Source: Saccharina japonica (Eukaryota; Sar; Phaeophyceae; Laminariales; Laminariaceae). Taken from it: a stretch of 64,000 bases of DNA. The stretch spans positions 214,674 to 278,673 of the forward strand of contig MEHQ01004053.1 of NCBI GenBank assembly GCA_008828725.1. Direction: 5' to 3'. The notes below the pieces were generated by a model that made no database searches, had not been told where the DNA came from, and saw only the letters and a program-made list of their open reading frames with translations. This document shows, piece by piece, positions 1 to 12,600 of this stretch. Each line of letters opens with the position of its first letter. Positions within the stretch are counted from its first letter, which is position 1. A program made the position numbers and the translations under genes.

Positions 1-675
1 TTCTATCGTAGCACCCGTCGGTGGTCATGGCCTCTACGCCTTTCTCCCTCTGTTCTCTTCTCTCCCGCCCCTGATCTCATTTGATGGCGCCCTTTTCATG
101 TATACCACATATCATGAAAAACACGCCTCCTCGGATTGCAACTAGGATAGGCGTGCGCCTATTAAGTTCCTGATACTTCTTGCTTGAGGAGCTCTACAGC
201 CCCACCCTAAGCCTCACCATGAGAAACATTCAAATCGCAATCTGGCGGACAATAGTCAATCGCGCCTACGTGTAGATGTCATAGAAATACATATGCATTG
301 TATTTCAACTATAAATATTGCTCTGGTGTCTTGTTACTTCAGTAGAGGAGTGTACTAATAGTCGGTAATAGTCGGTGATAGTCAGTTTAGCCAACACAAC
401 TGCGACCCCTCTTGTAGCACACATCGTATACTTTTGATGTGTCCCGCCTACGCGGCGCTACGACCCCCCGGGGTCGACTCCTCCTTTCACGGTTCAAAAT
501 AAACGCCACCGCCACAAACAGTGCTGGTTCCCTCACGCCCGCAATGTTCCCCTAACCGTGATGGCGGCGGCGGCGGCGCCGACGGCTGTCGGTCCATTCA
601 TAACCTCCTATTTTGCTTTGCTCCCGTTACCCCCGGCGTCTACGTATTTCCGCTTCTTCCTTGATTCGATGTCAG
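1..675. other. Upstream of first visible bromoperoxidase exon; TIR-element debris
   Basis: Bases 1-19 look like the 3' terminal repeat of the 4-base-TSD TIR family (CTATCGTAGCACCCGTC), cut by the window edge. A diverged copy follows at 134-425. The stretch 540-600 has a GGC-rich run but no exon I can recognise. Missing N-terminal exons of the bromoperoxidase are expected here or further upstream. Confidence 0.5.
134..425 (+). mobile_element. 4-bp-TSD TIR element, diverged copy
   Basis: The right end GCGACCCCTCTTGTAGCACA is close to the family 3' terminal repeat, and CTTGAGGAGCTCTACA near 183 is the family's internal block. The left end is degenerate and no TSD is seen, so the left boundary is approximate. 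Confidence 0.45.
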
Positions 676-3600
676 CTGTGCCCTGACCGTACCACCCGCC
701 CCATTGCTGGACTCGGAGGAGCTGGTGAGCCGCCTTTAATGGCGATACATGAACCGCCGTAGATGGACGGGATATCTCAGTCCTCCATTATATTATGTGT
801 TGCTCCCGTGCTACGATAATATGTTGGCGTGTTTTGGGCGATGTTGCTTTGTGTTCCTACTGCCGAGGGCGGGGGTCCTCAGCTGATAACTTAAGTATCC
901 GTTTTTTCTGAGATATGCTACAAGTATGGTAAAGGTGAACAATTCTGTTTTCTGAGGTACGTTGCACACAAGAGGAGATATCTATACTATAAGTAGGTCA
1001 ATTGTTTTTTTTGTTTCGAAAAAAATATACAGCGCAGCTCAGCAAAACCTCCCATGCCCTAGGTACACATAAACAAACATTTTTTGCGAAAACCAAACAT
1101 AGTGGCTTTTTCGACGATTCTGGTTTAACCCATTCATAACAGAAAAATGTATGACACTCATTCCAAGTATTTTGCCCCCAAATTCGGGGCATCAGTTCTG
1201 AAGGGGGTCAAAGAGACCCCGTCATTCACAGACGATTTTGCTTCCAAACGCGCTACCCTTACCGTACGCGACTTGTGAGGGCCTTTTGTTGGTTATAGTA
1301 CTATATCATCCGAGCTGATAAAAGCAAACTGTCAAGGTGAAAACATTCCCACGACAAAGGCATACAACAATAAAACCATCGTGAAAAATGAACATGTTAT
1401 TCCGCGGGATCTTGAGTGTTATATGTTCGCAGTTAAGCAACCTGCTCGGCCAGAAAATTCGTCGAACAGTGCTACCTCTATCGTAGCAGGGCCCCACGAT
1501 TACAGATATACCTCACCCAAAATCTGTTCTTGAGAAAATAAACGGGCACGTATCTTCCACTATTTTTAGGAGTTCCATTCGTTTGGATTTATATATACGA
1601 ACGACGACAACCATATCCGAGTCTCCTTCTCTTCGTACGTACTGCACGCCCAATCCCCGTATCGAATCGTCCAAATTTACCGACACCCGAAGGCTGCGCA
1701 ATTAGCGGAGGCGTACTGGATGGCCTTGACGAGGGACGTGCCTTTTTCCAAGTACGGGGAAGACGAGGCCACGGTCGCCGCTGCAGGTATGACGAGGCAT
1801 GCCGTATACGGTCGCAGGTAGCGGTAGCAGACGCGTGCTACGGTAGAGGTCGTAGCACTTTGCGTCTGACTATTTTCCCAAATTGCAGGGAGCTCCTTCA
1901 CCCAAAATCATCCAAATTCCATGATGTTTTTGCAAGACGTTTTAAAGTTTTACGCAAGACCATGGGATTGTTCATCGGGTGCGTACCACTTTTACTTGAC
2001 CTCAAAACTCAGTTTTTTGGGTGATGTATACGTAGCTCTTCAAGTGACCACCCTCAGACACGACATGGTGCCCCGCTACCTTAAGGTTCGTCAGCACATA
2101 GCGTTTCTAAGGGTTATCTTCGACCTCACTCAAGTCAAGTTTTCGACGAAACGTTTAACAGTATTTTCCCTTTCCGCGGCATGAGGGGTTGTTGTTGTCT
2201 TCACATTAAAAAGCGTGCCGGTCTCTCTATCCAGTACCTCCATCTGTCCGTACTAATCCAACACTTGACACGGTCGATTCCCGTGGTCACAGGCTAACTT
2301 ACCCAAAACAAAGGTATACTGAAATATAGGTGGAACCCGAAGGGTCCGCAAAGCGATCAAAGCCAGTCAAAACAGATAGTCTGGAGCCCTTTGCTCCCCT
2401 CTACACGCTATGTGAAGGTAAAAATAAAACTGGAAAGGTCAACATCACCAATCGGGGGTATACGCCCCTGATTCTATCTTGGTGCCCCAATAATGCCGGG
2501 GTGTTCCGTGCCGGGTTCACGCCGGTCAGGCAAACAAAATCGAGTCCTCCACCCCGATTATAAAACGCAGACATGGTACGGGGGAAGGGAACTATGGTCC
2601 CGTGCGACTGATGTACCCCCGGCCTGCGGGCAGTGTAACTGCAAAAGGTCAAAAACAACGAAAGGAAAAAGACAAAGGCAAAGAGACAAGTCAAAAGTAC
2701 AGGCAAACACTCAAACAAACAAGACCACAGAGACAGCACAGACACGTCATCCCGAGGGGGTGGTGCAATGGTGCGGCGGTGGGGGGAGGGGGAAAAAAAC
2801 AAACAAACAAACAAACAAACACACAAACAGTCCAGGAGAGTCAATCCGGCACATATCGCGCCACTCGGTCCGCCATTTCTCGCTTGTTTTCTTCCCTCGC
2901 CGATTCGCCCTTCTTCCGCACCCCTCCCGTCCCGTTGGTTCTTGCAAACTTCCTGTGTCATTTTTTGTTTCATCCACACTACAGTAGCCCAAAGACACGA
3001 AGTTATGAATAGTTTCATCCACTTTTTTCCTATCTAGCGACATCTAACCTGCCACCTGCGGTGTGGACGTCAATATATATATATACGAGTGGGTGATTCG
3101 TTTAGTAGTGAATGTCTGAAAGTGAGTACGGTATGAGTTTATTATATCCAGGGATGGTGGACAGGTATAGGAGAATAGCATGTCGGAAATAAGAACTGAA
3201 CAATGTCAGATGGCAAATTGAATAGTTCAGGTAAATTACCTAAGTGTTCATGTTTTCGTCTGTCATCCGACAATGCTGCATATCGGAGATATCGGGTATG
3301 CGCGTGGGTATAATAAGAAGGCATAATGACTCGCGCACGTTTGTGTAGGAATAATGAGTACATACGAGCTCAAGGCTTTCATTCTTGTTTCTACCTTCGA
3401 TGTTTCACGGCCCCCGTTTGGCTCGTTTACAAACAAACCGCCCACGTACGATACAACGCCGTCTTTTGATATTAATCCATGCTCACTCAAGACATCCAAT
3501 TTTCTTCACCTACGAGGAGCAAGGTATCGTGGGCTTTAAAAAAACCAATGTTAATCGAATATTCGCGTCGGGTCCATGAGCAGCCCCGCTAGCCAACGAC

Positions 3601-6600
3601 GGTAACGACCCCACATTTCCAAATCCAGGCCCTGTTGTAGTATTGACGCGGGAATGATTAATATAGTGGACCACCCCCCTGAGCGAATGGCGACAGTTAC
3701 CTCCTTAGCTGCGGCTTGAACTGCTGCTTTTGATGTTGTGTCGAGGCGATGCTCGCGTCTGAACGCCGAGGAGGCATGCCACGATCTCAAAGTGCACCTT
3801 CAGTTTTCCCTGAGGCTCATCCCTTAAGGAGCTCTTAATCACCCGATTTCGGCTGTTAGAAACAAATGCAGGCTACGTTAAGACAATGCACAAAGCCACC
3901 TGCTTGAAAGGCCCACCCGTTTGGTAGTGACGAATTATGACACCATACCCCCCTCCCCCCCCTTCACCGTAGCACCAGTCTTTACCTAAACGTTATATCT
4001 CTTATCGTTGCACGGGCTCCTGCGGCATTTTTACGACGACGCGTGATTTCGACCATTGTATTTATGACCCCTACGTGATCCCTCGACTAAGAAGCTCTTA
4101 CAAAATTAGCCTGGGGTGCAAGCTACGGTAGAGGTGCTATATGTTTTGTTCAAGCGGGTGGTGACTTGATTTCTAACAAACCTAGCCTGGGCGGTAGAGG
4201 TGCTATATGTTTCTTTCAGGCGGGTGGTGACTTTGATTTCTTACAAAACTAGCCTGGGGTGCATGCTACGGTAAAGGCGCTGCATGTTTCTTTCAGGCGG
4301 GTGGTGACTTGATTTCTTACAAAAGTAATCTGGGGTGCATACTACGGTGGAGGTGCTGTTATGTTTCTTCCAGACGGGTGCCTCACCTCGAAACACGTTC
4401 CGATGAACTACCCTATTGTTGTTGTTGTTGTCTTCACATTAAACCCGTTCTTTCTACTCAACCACATCAGTACACCCAGTGCCTGTCCTGATTCCCAATC
4501 CTAGAGAGATACAAATTATGTGGTCACAGACTGTGAAACAGAGAAAAACCAAAACAAAATAAACGCAAATTAATGGGTAAAGCAAGTGAGATGCGTAACG
4601 TACCGGGTACGAGAACACAGCGACACGAGCCGAACCAAAAAATAAGAACAAAAAAGACAAATAAAAAACAAATTCTGAAATGAAACATAATACAAATGAC
4701 GCAGGGAGACAGAAGCGCCCCTAGACGAAAAGCACACGTGCCCAAGAGGAACAGATAACTGTTGCACGGGCGAGGCAACACGAAAAAAGAGAGAGACACC
4801 GGCATAGGGTGGAAACAAAGGGAGAAACACCTATATGGGATGGATATATAGCATAATCCACTGGCCTACTTATAAGGCCCATACTAACAAATATATAAAA
4901 TAAATTCAATTTAAAAAAAAAAAATGAAATCCGCTTTTCATTGGTCAACACACGCACCAGCACCAAATATTAGGATCTTGGGGTATAATCTTTGGTGCTG
5001 GTGCGTGTGTTGACCAATGAAAAGCGAATGTTTTGTTTTTTTTTTCAAATTTATTTTTTTTTTGCAGTCGTTAATATCGGCCCTTAGCCACGTGAGTATG
5101 CTATATGTTCAACAAAATATATACTTTGGGGGGAATAGGCAAGTGGACTATGCTACATTTCCAACAGGATTCGCCGGAACTATAGCAACACTTGGATCGA
5201 TGTCCGACAATTCTGGGTTAATGAGCCGCGTCATGCAGAAAACGTTTCAGCCAAAATCTTCTACTTCTTCTGTACAAGCGCCTCCTGGTACCTACAGCAA
5301 GGGCCTTTGTTGCCCGACAGCATTTGGTTTCCATCATTTTTGCAAAGTTGAGAGTTCCAAGAAATACAGGGAACTAATTTATTCCTCTTTTTTTGTTTTA
5401 TAGAAAAGCAGAAAAAACAGGAAACGTTTCCAGAATTCAAAGCAGAAGCATCCAGACGGCAAAACTGTCAGGGACGCTTACGTAGCTTTTCAGTATTTAG
5501 AAGGGAAAAACAATGGACCATCTGGAACTGAAAAACACTGCGTAACCGCAAACACGGGGGAGTTGGGGAATTTTAGGTATATATCATCCTCCGATAACAT
5601 AATGTTTAACATCGTTAATTTTTACATTAGTTTCAAGTGTTTCGAACAAGACTTACGAGAAGCCGAGGTTGAGCGTGCCTATTCATTTCTAAACATCATC
5701 TGCTGTTCGTAAGATACATACAGTGCTCCTGACGCGCGTAGCGTTGGTATATACCATAAAGGGGTTTGCGGTCAGTTTTTACCCTTTGAGACGGTATTTT
5801 GTCACTGGGACCAGTAAAGCTTATGAATCAAGGAACTGTCAGTGATAAGTTTCGCTGCAAGTTGATTGTATGACTAGCTCCCCGTACCGATGTTAGTCGC
5901 GTTGCGCGAACAACTTTCTTCAGCGCCATTACTCGGGCGATATGAACAAGCATATAGTTCCTCATCGTGCAAAGAGAACTCAGACAGTAAGCCGCCACCC
6001 CTAAAAGGCGGCATGGCTCTACTACTGCAGTAGAGGCCACCCCTATCTCAGTAAAAGCCCCCATGTTTATCGATGGATAAATAAATCTTACGCGGCCTTT
6101 GTCGCGCCCGTGTTCGATACCCTACAGACAACTTGGCCACCATGTCGGGTTTCAAGAAGATGAACGGAGTAGCCGTCGACGCCAACGGTAGGGCGGATCC
6201 TCAGACTCAGCTTTTCCGGTCCACTGCGGTCGGCGTCACGACTGGACCCATGATTTCCCAGGTGGGATGTTGGTATTATTCGGCTGAGGTTGGAACGAAT
6301 CACGAGCTTTTCCTACTAGTATATAAAATATACGTACGTACGTGGATGGGTGATGCTATCGGCCAGGCTCCGGTTTGTTCCATCCCCTGCCCTCGCTGAA
6401 ATGCGGGCAGCAATGTGCTCTGCATTTTATGACGTTGGGCTCTGATCGTTACCAAGAGTCATTCTACAGCGGTCGAGGTAGCACCTCGTTATGGTCGAAC
6501 AATGACAATTCTAATGCAGCCCTGTAAATACCGGTCGCCCCGGTGGACTAGGGGCACCCTTCGAGTGCTGCTAGAGTTGATTTCGTGAGTTCGAATAAAA

Positions 6601-9600
6601 CGTGAGTCAGACGTTTGAGATTGTTTGCAAAGTATATAGTTTACAAGACGGAATCAACTGCCGAGAGCACCAAACAGCGTGGGTAGGCGCAACTCGATGC
6701 GAGTCGACAAGGGGATGAAAAGGCTGAAGTCGTATCACAATACAATTTCAAGGCACGAGCAGTGGTGGGGAGGACCTCGGATCTGAATGACGACTACAGG
6801 AAGGAGAGAGAAAAGAAGGGCGAACATAATAAATATGCTAGAAACAAAAAAAGACTACCATGGCTATAATGACAATTGTTTGTATCGCCATCACGCGGTT
6901 GCAGCAGCACTCCAGACGCTCTACACATTACCCCAAAACTCAACTGTTTAGACCAAACGAAAGCCAAGCCCAATATCCAATACCCAATACCGTGGGTGAG
7001 GTGTTTTGTTTTACACATTTTGTGTAAAATGCATTAGATTGATCAAACTCGGCTGGGTATTTTCAGTCGGGGGGGGAGCGCAGCAGGCGTTAAATGTTTA
7101 AACGCCCAACCTGTAACGCCTAGCATACACTAGAACGGCTCCTGTACGTTCACTACGGACGTTTGCTAAGGAAGAGGTGCACCGGCGTTGTTTTTGAGGT
7201 TCTTCGCTTGAGGTGCTCTATACTATGATTAACTAAATAGTAAGTCACCCAAGCCTGTCTTTCAGACGCCTTAAAATGAGCAACTCGATTCACGAATGTT
7301 TCCATGGCCTAGGAATAGGTAGGAAACCCCATGTTGAAAGAAAAATAACGGCAGTCCCGATTATCTCTGAGCGGGGAGCCCCGTCGTGTAGGAACTACTT
7401 TAGCCCAAAGCATGTGCTACCTGTATACTGCAACACGCGTCTCCGTCTCCGTGGTGTACCGCCCTGGGATATTGGTTTGCATGTTGCCTGCGGGAGTTTT
7501 TTCTGCTAACTCAAGATCCTCGTGAAGGTTTAGGCTGAAATGTGCAACGTCTGTCTTAACGCAGTTCCTCGAGATGGACTCTTCCTCGGTGGAGAAAAGT
7601 CGACCCGCTCCGCCCCGGCATTGTAAAGATGGGAGGGCCTATCGCCATACGACTACGGACATGCCATAATACCGAGTGCACCCCACCCACGCCCCCCGCC
7701 ATTTGTTTTGTTTCTTATGTTGCTCGTGTGTTTTCGCTCTGCTTGCCCCCCAGCTCCTCGTGAGGGATGTCACGTTCGATTCCATAACGGTGACGCCTAA
7801 GCAGATGACCTACGCGGCCGGAGTGGAGTACATGACCAGCTATGACGATTGGCTATTCATACAGGTCGGCCAAGTGCAAAACCCCAAAAACAAAACAAAA
7901 CATGTACTCAAGAGGAAAATATAGACAACCTATGGGTAAATAAATTAATAATTACATATCGGGAAAGATATCGAAAATTTGAAGTAGGGCAAGAGGACGT
8001 GAAGAAGATATTCCTGTTGGGTTGGTTTTACCCGCTCATTATGGGGAGGGAAGGACAACGATGGCGTACGTATACTACCTTCACAAACAATCTAAAACAA
8101 GATGTGAAATTAGAGGTGTAAGCCATTTCAGTTTTTGTGGGAGCCCAGGGATCAAGGCAGACGGTTTGTTGGGAAACGATGCATAAACGTACTTTTACGT
8201 TCGATGGGACACATCCCAAGAAGCTGACTAACCATCTTCGAGAGAAAAACCATTATGTTGGCGGCTCGCCCCCCTGACCTCACGGAGTGGGGGGGGGGGG
8301 GGGGGGGGGGAGTCGCGGCCCTGCGCGTGCCGTGCGCGCGTCGTGCACTTAACCTTCGCTGGCGCGGCGTTGCCCGCCGCATACCGGGCGATAAAATATT
8401 GACGTGTGGCAACAACTGTAGTCGTATTATGGCCATGGCTGATGTAGAGATGCGCCAGCATGCGTCTATATCTCACCCGAACAACTGATTAATGGAGGAA
8501 ACCAAAAGGGCTACCCGATAAGCGATCCCATGGTCCAAGTAAACTGGTGAAAACCGTCTCAACACGAGAATGAAACATAGGACACTTTTACCCTACGGAG
8601 CCCGACGATAACCATGATGTGGATTCAGCGTGTATACCAGCGCGTAGCTGGTTTGTACGCTGTAGGCTCGCTTACTGTATTACCAGTCAAGACACAAACT
8701 ACATTTGAGGGTGAACGCCTACGTCGCTGTTAAGAAAACTATTATGAACGCTTCAATGGAAGAGAAGTCTCCAGGCCAACAATCTTGATTAATGTTTGTG
8801 CTCAAAAGCGAGGCTGCTGATGAGCAAAAGAAGAGTGAGAGGGTGGGCGTGCCAACACTCCTGTTCCCTTGGCGATCTTGAGGATCACGAACAGCAACAT
8901 GCACTACGATCTTGCATATCACAACACCAACATGCATTTCTTATGATACTATACGTCAGACAACGTAAGACCAATCGTGGCCGATTTTGTACGCAGTACG
9001 CAGTCTATATACGGTAATACATAATATACTTCACACAGTGTATCACGACAGGTTACGATTTTCCCGCACCATATGTGTTTACTTGGCCTACACTTAGATC
9101 CTGAGTAACGAGACCACGTATGGTATAGTAGGGTAGACACCATGTACGATACTGAAAACCTGCATACCTTCACTGGCTTGATTGATAATGAACTCTGATT
9201 GACCACTACTCGATATTTCGAGGATCCAACTCTTGAGCATAATGAACTATGCATACTTCTGATTAATACTCCGTGTTATCGAGTGACGACAAAAGATGAC
9301 TTGCCAACAAGGATAAGATCCAATAGATGACTCAGAATAAAAAATCATGCCCAAAGTGCAACCCATGTTGTAGCACACGGCTCTTATTGGGATAATGTCT
9401 GGGCCCGCCAGTGGAAAGTACTAGTCTATGGCCTAAATGCCATATTTGGAGCATGTGCCACCCTTCAACTGAATGGAAACACGTATATAGGTTAATACGT
9501 ATGTCACAGGACATGTGCCTCCTGCCGCAGGGCAACACGAACATAATTACTTCGTGCATGGGACGACTGATTATAATTTGGTGGATGAGACCGTAAGTAG

Positions 9601-12600
9601 TACGTTTTGGGGGTCGGCGGGACGTGTATTGTCGGAAACAGACGACGAATGCTAACGTTAGAGGTGCACCATTCTATTTGTTTCTCTTGAGATTCCTCGC
9701 CCAAGGAGCTCTGTACTAGTTCTAAGCAAAAATAAAATATTTGATCACAACAGTACGGGGCAAGCCGATGTTAACAATACCATGGCCTACGTGTACAAAA
9801 ACGTCCTTTCGCGAAAACGGAGTGGGCATCTCGACGAGTTTGGGTTAAGGAGCCCCGTTATTCCGAAACGATACCACCATAAATGTTGCTACCCCTACCG
9901 TACGTAGCACGCATCTGGCGGTTTCAGGGACCGGTCCCATCAAGACCCTGAGTGACAAGCCGACGACTGAACACGCAGAGTGAGTCGAGCCCTACCATCT
10001 TGAGTTTGTCACGAATTTTGGAGGGCAATGAATTCATAATCGCGTGTCATTAGGAGGCGATCGACATTGCTGCACGGCGCACAACAAGAATGGATGTTCG
10101 CGTGACTATTTGTTTCGGTGAATGCTCTGGAGAAGAAATTATTGCACCACGCGCGTTAAAAGCCTCCTTCTTTGAAACAGCATTTTGAATGACCGATCGA
10201 GCATTTTGAGACATATATATGCGTTTCCCAGTAGGAGGTTGTGTGTAATTCTTCAGAGGAGTAACTATATCAGCAAGGTACGCATGCACTTCGTTTGTCG
10301 TTCGATATCGGGTGGGCATAGTTGCATGGCACGCAAGGAGGATAATCTACAGATGAAGATAGGTTTGGCGTTCGGTTCGAATAATGCCTATAATTGAGCT
10401 ACGCTCGTGAAAATAAGAACCCACGAATTTTTTCAAGGTATTATGTTTGCCAGTGGGGGTATGGAATTCTGCAGATTTTACTCCGTACCAGGGCATGTGG
10501 GCACTAGGTGTTCACACAACGCATACAATACCCTGGTATGCCGTGTTTTTTAACATAGCATGGAACTGAGACTGAAACTATTTGCAGTGTCTGGCGCAGG
10601 CATACTTGCATATTTTCAAAGTAAGGTGGGCGTTTGTAACGCGTACTTACTACTGTACGCTGTACCTTTTGATTACCTAACGTTGCGTCATGCCCCGGAG
10701 TTTATGGAGTGTCGACTGATTCCGGTGGTGGGCTTGGTCACGCGGAACATTGTTTACGTCCAAACACTATGTACCTCAAATACATGATTTTGCCTAATAA
10801 CTAGACGTCTACATTTTCAAACGACTGGTGCTGCGATAGAAGGAGCACTTTTCTTCTGATTTATTTCTGGATGATCGGGCTCTTTAACCCAAAGTTGGCC
10901 CGTTTATCGGTTTCAATTTGCTAGAGTTTTCATTGTACGGTCAGGCCATCGGATCTTCCACCAGATAGCACTGACAATGTGCCGATAGGACGCATGCTAC
11001 GGTAGAGGTGCACCTGCATCAATGACATTTCCTGAGGGTGGTGTGGTCACCTGCTGAGCTTTATACCTCATCCAAAACCTGTCCTTGGAGGAACTTAAAA
11101 GTGCTATTCTATATACCCGATGACCATTTCCGCGGCCTGACTATTGCCATGAAACATTTTGCAACACACAAAGGTGATATTCCAACAATTTTGGGTTGAG
11201 AAGCCCCGTCATTCTAAAGGGCAAACAGACAAAGCGTGCCACTTCCATCGTAGCACACGTCATTCCCCCCTCCCTGGGGCTTTGAGCGCCGTCCAAAATC
11301 AGCTAGCCTTCCATCAGCTGGCATTGTCTAGCGAATACACGGCTCCACGTTCAAGTAGTATAATATAAGCTGTCGCTAGGTACTCGCGCCGCAGGGGATA
11401 TGTATAACGGTCCTCAGATTGTGTGCGTTGGGCGAGTCGACGAAAATGTAACAGACGTGGACGCGAAACACAGGAGATGCAACAACTCCATGAGTACTCG
11501 TACGCCGATCACCCCAACCCACCCCACGGGTCACCGTTGAACTTTCTTCTATCGTGCCAGCCGGTGAACGGTCACCCCTAGCCGCCAAGCACTTCGTCAA
11601 ACAGCTGTGTACCGATGTCGGTCCGCTTCACTTCCAAGACCCTCCCCCGCTGTACGAGTGTACGCGTACAGTACTAGAGCAGCAGTGTAGGAACGCATGA
11701 GGGCCTAACCAAGTGAAAGCAATCAGTTTCGTTCGGAAGTCAAGGATTCTGTATGAGACATCGCACGTTACCGGAGCTTGTCCGATGGCCATACAGTGTT
11801 GTTGACCTGGTATTCTGCACCTGCCGCCGCGTGTCCACCTCCGTTTCGCGGAGGTCGGGGGATCTGTACGCCATGCGTTCGGCTGTTGGACGAAATGCTG
11901 GCCGTTGATTTCTTTAGGAAGTTCGACGAAGGCGCCATTGCTCAACTCCTTTCGTGATAAAAATGGGTGGTAGAGTGTGGAACCATCGTTTCTGCACAGG
12001 AAACGTAACCCCGTTCGTCATCTTACCGGGTGTCATATAACTGCTTCGAAGTGGGATCGCACGATAAAGATCGCAGTCACCAATAGTGCGCCGGGTGAGT
12101 CCTGCATCCAAATTAGATTGTTCAGACGATATCTGGATGTTGCTGCCGCCTGTTCTCCCGCTCGATCGGTGTCGCAAGTAAGGCCCTGAACTCGGACGCA
12201 TGCTACGATAGAGGTGCCTCATGTATGTTCCCATATTTTTACTTCAGGGGTTTCGTGCGTCACCGTTCAAGCGCTTTCGGAGGAAATAAAAAAGGCTACC
12301 GACTAAACAACCCAATGACCTGAGTCTACTATTGCCAAAATTGCAATACAAGAGTGAAATACATTCCTGTCGAGTTTGGGTTAAGGAGCTCGATCGTTCA
12401 GAAACCGTTTGAGCCAAAAAGTGCTACCTTAATCGAAGCACGCGTCCTCGCTCTGTCCGTACTTCTCCCATGTCCGAGAACGTACTACTCGATCCAATCT
12501 TCATTTTTTCTCCAAAAAGGACCCTTGTCTCCCAACCACACACTGATACCCCGCGAGCAAAGACCAGTTGAAGTCGCGAGCGCTGCTCGCCTGTCGAGCC

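Noticed and set aside
2401..3043. Overlapping open frames of 90-205 codons on both strands
   Set aside because: They fall in the LINE 3' UTR with (GTTT)n and are repeated at 42138-42787 in the other copy; both strands are open because of simple sequence.
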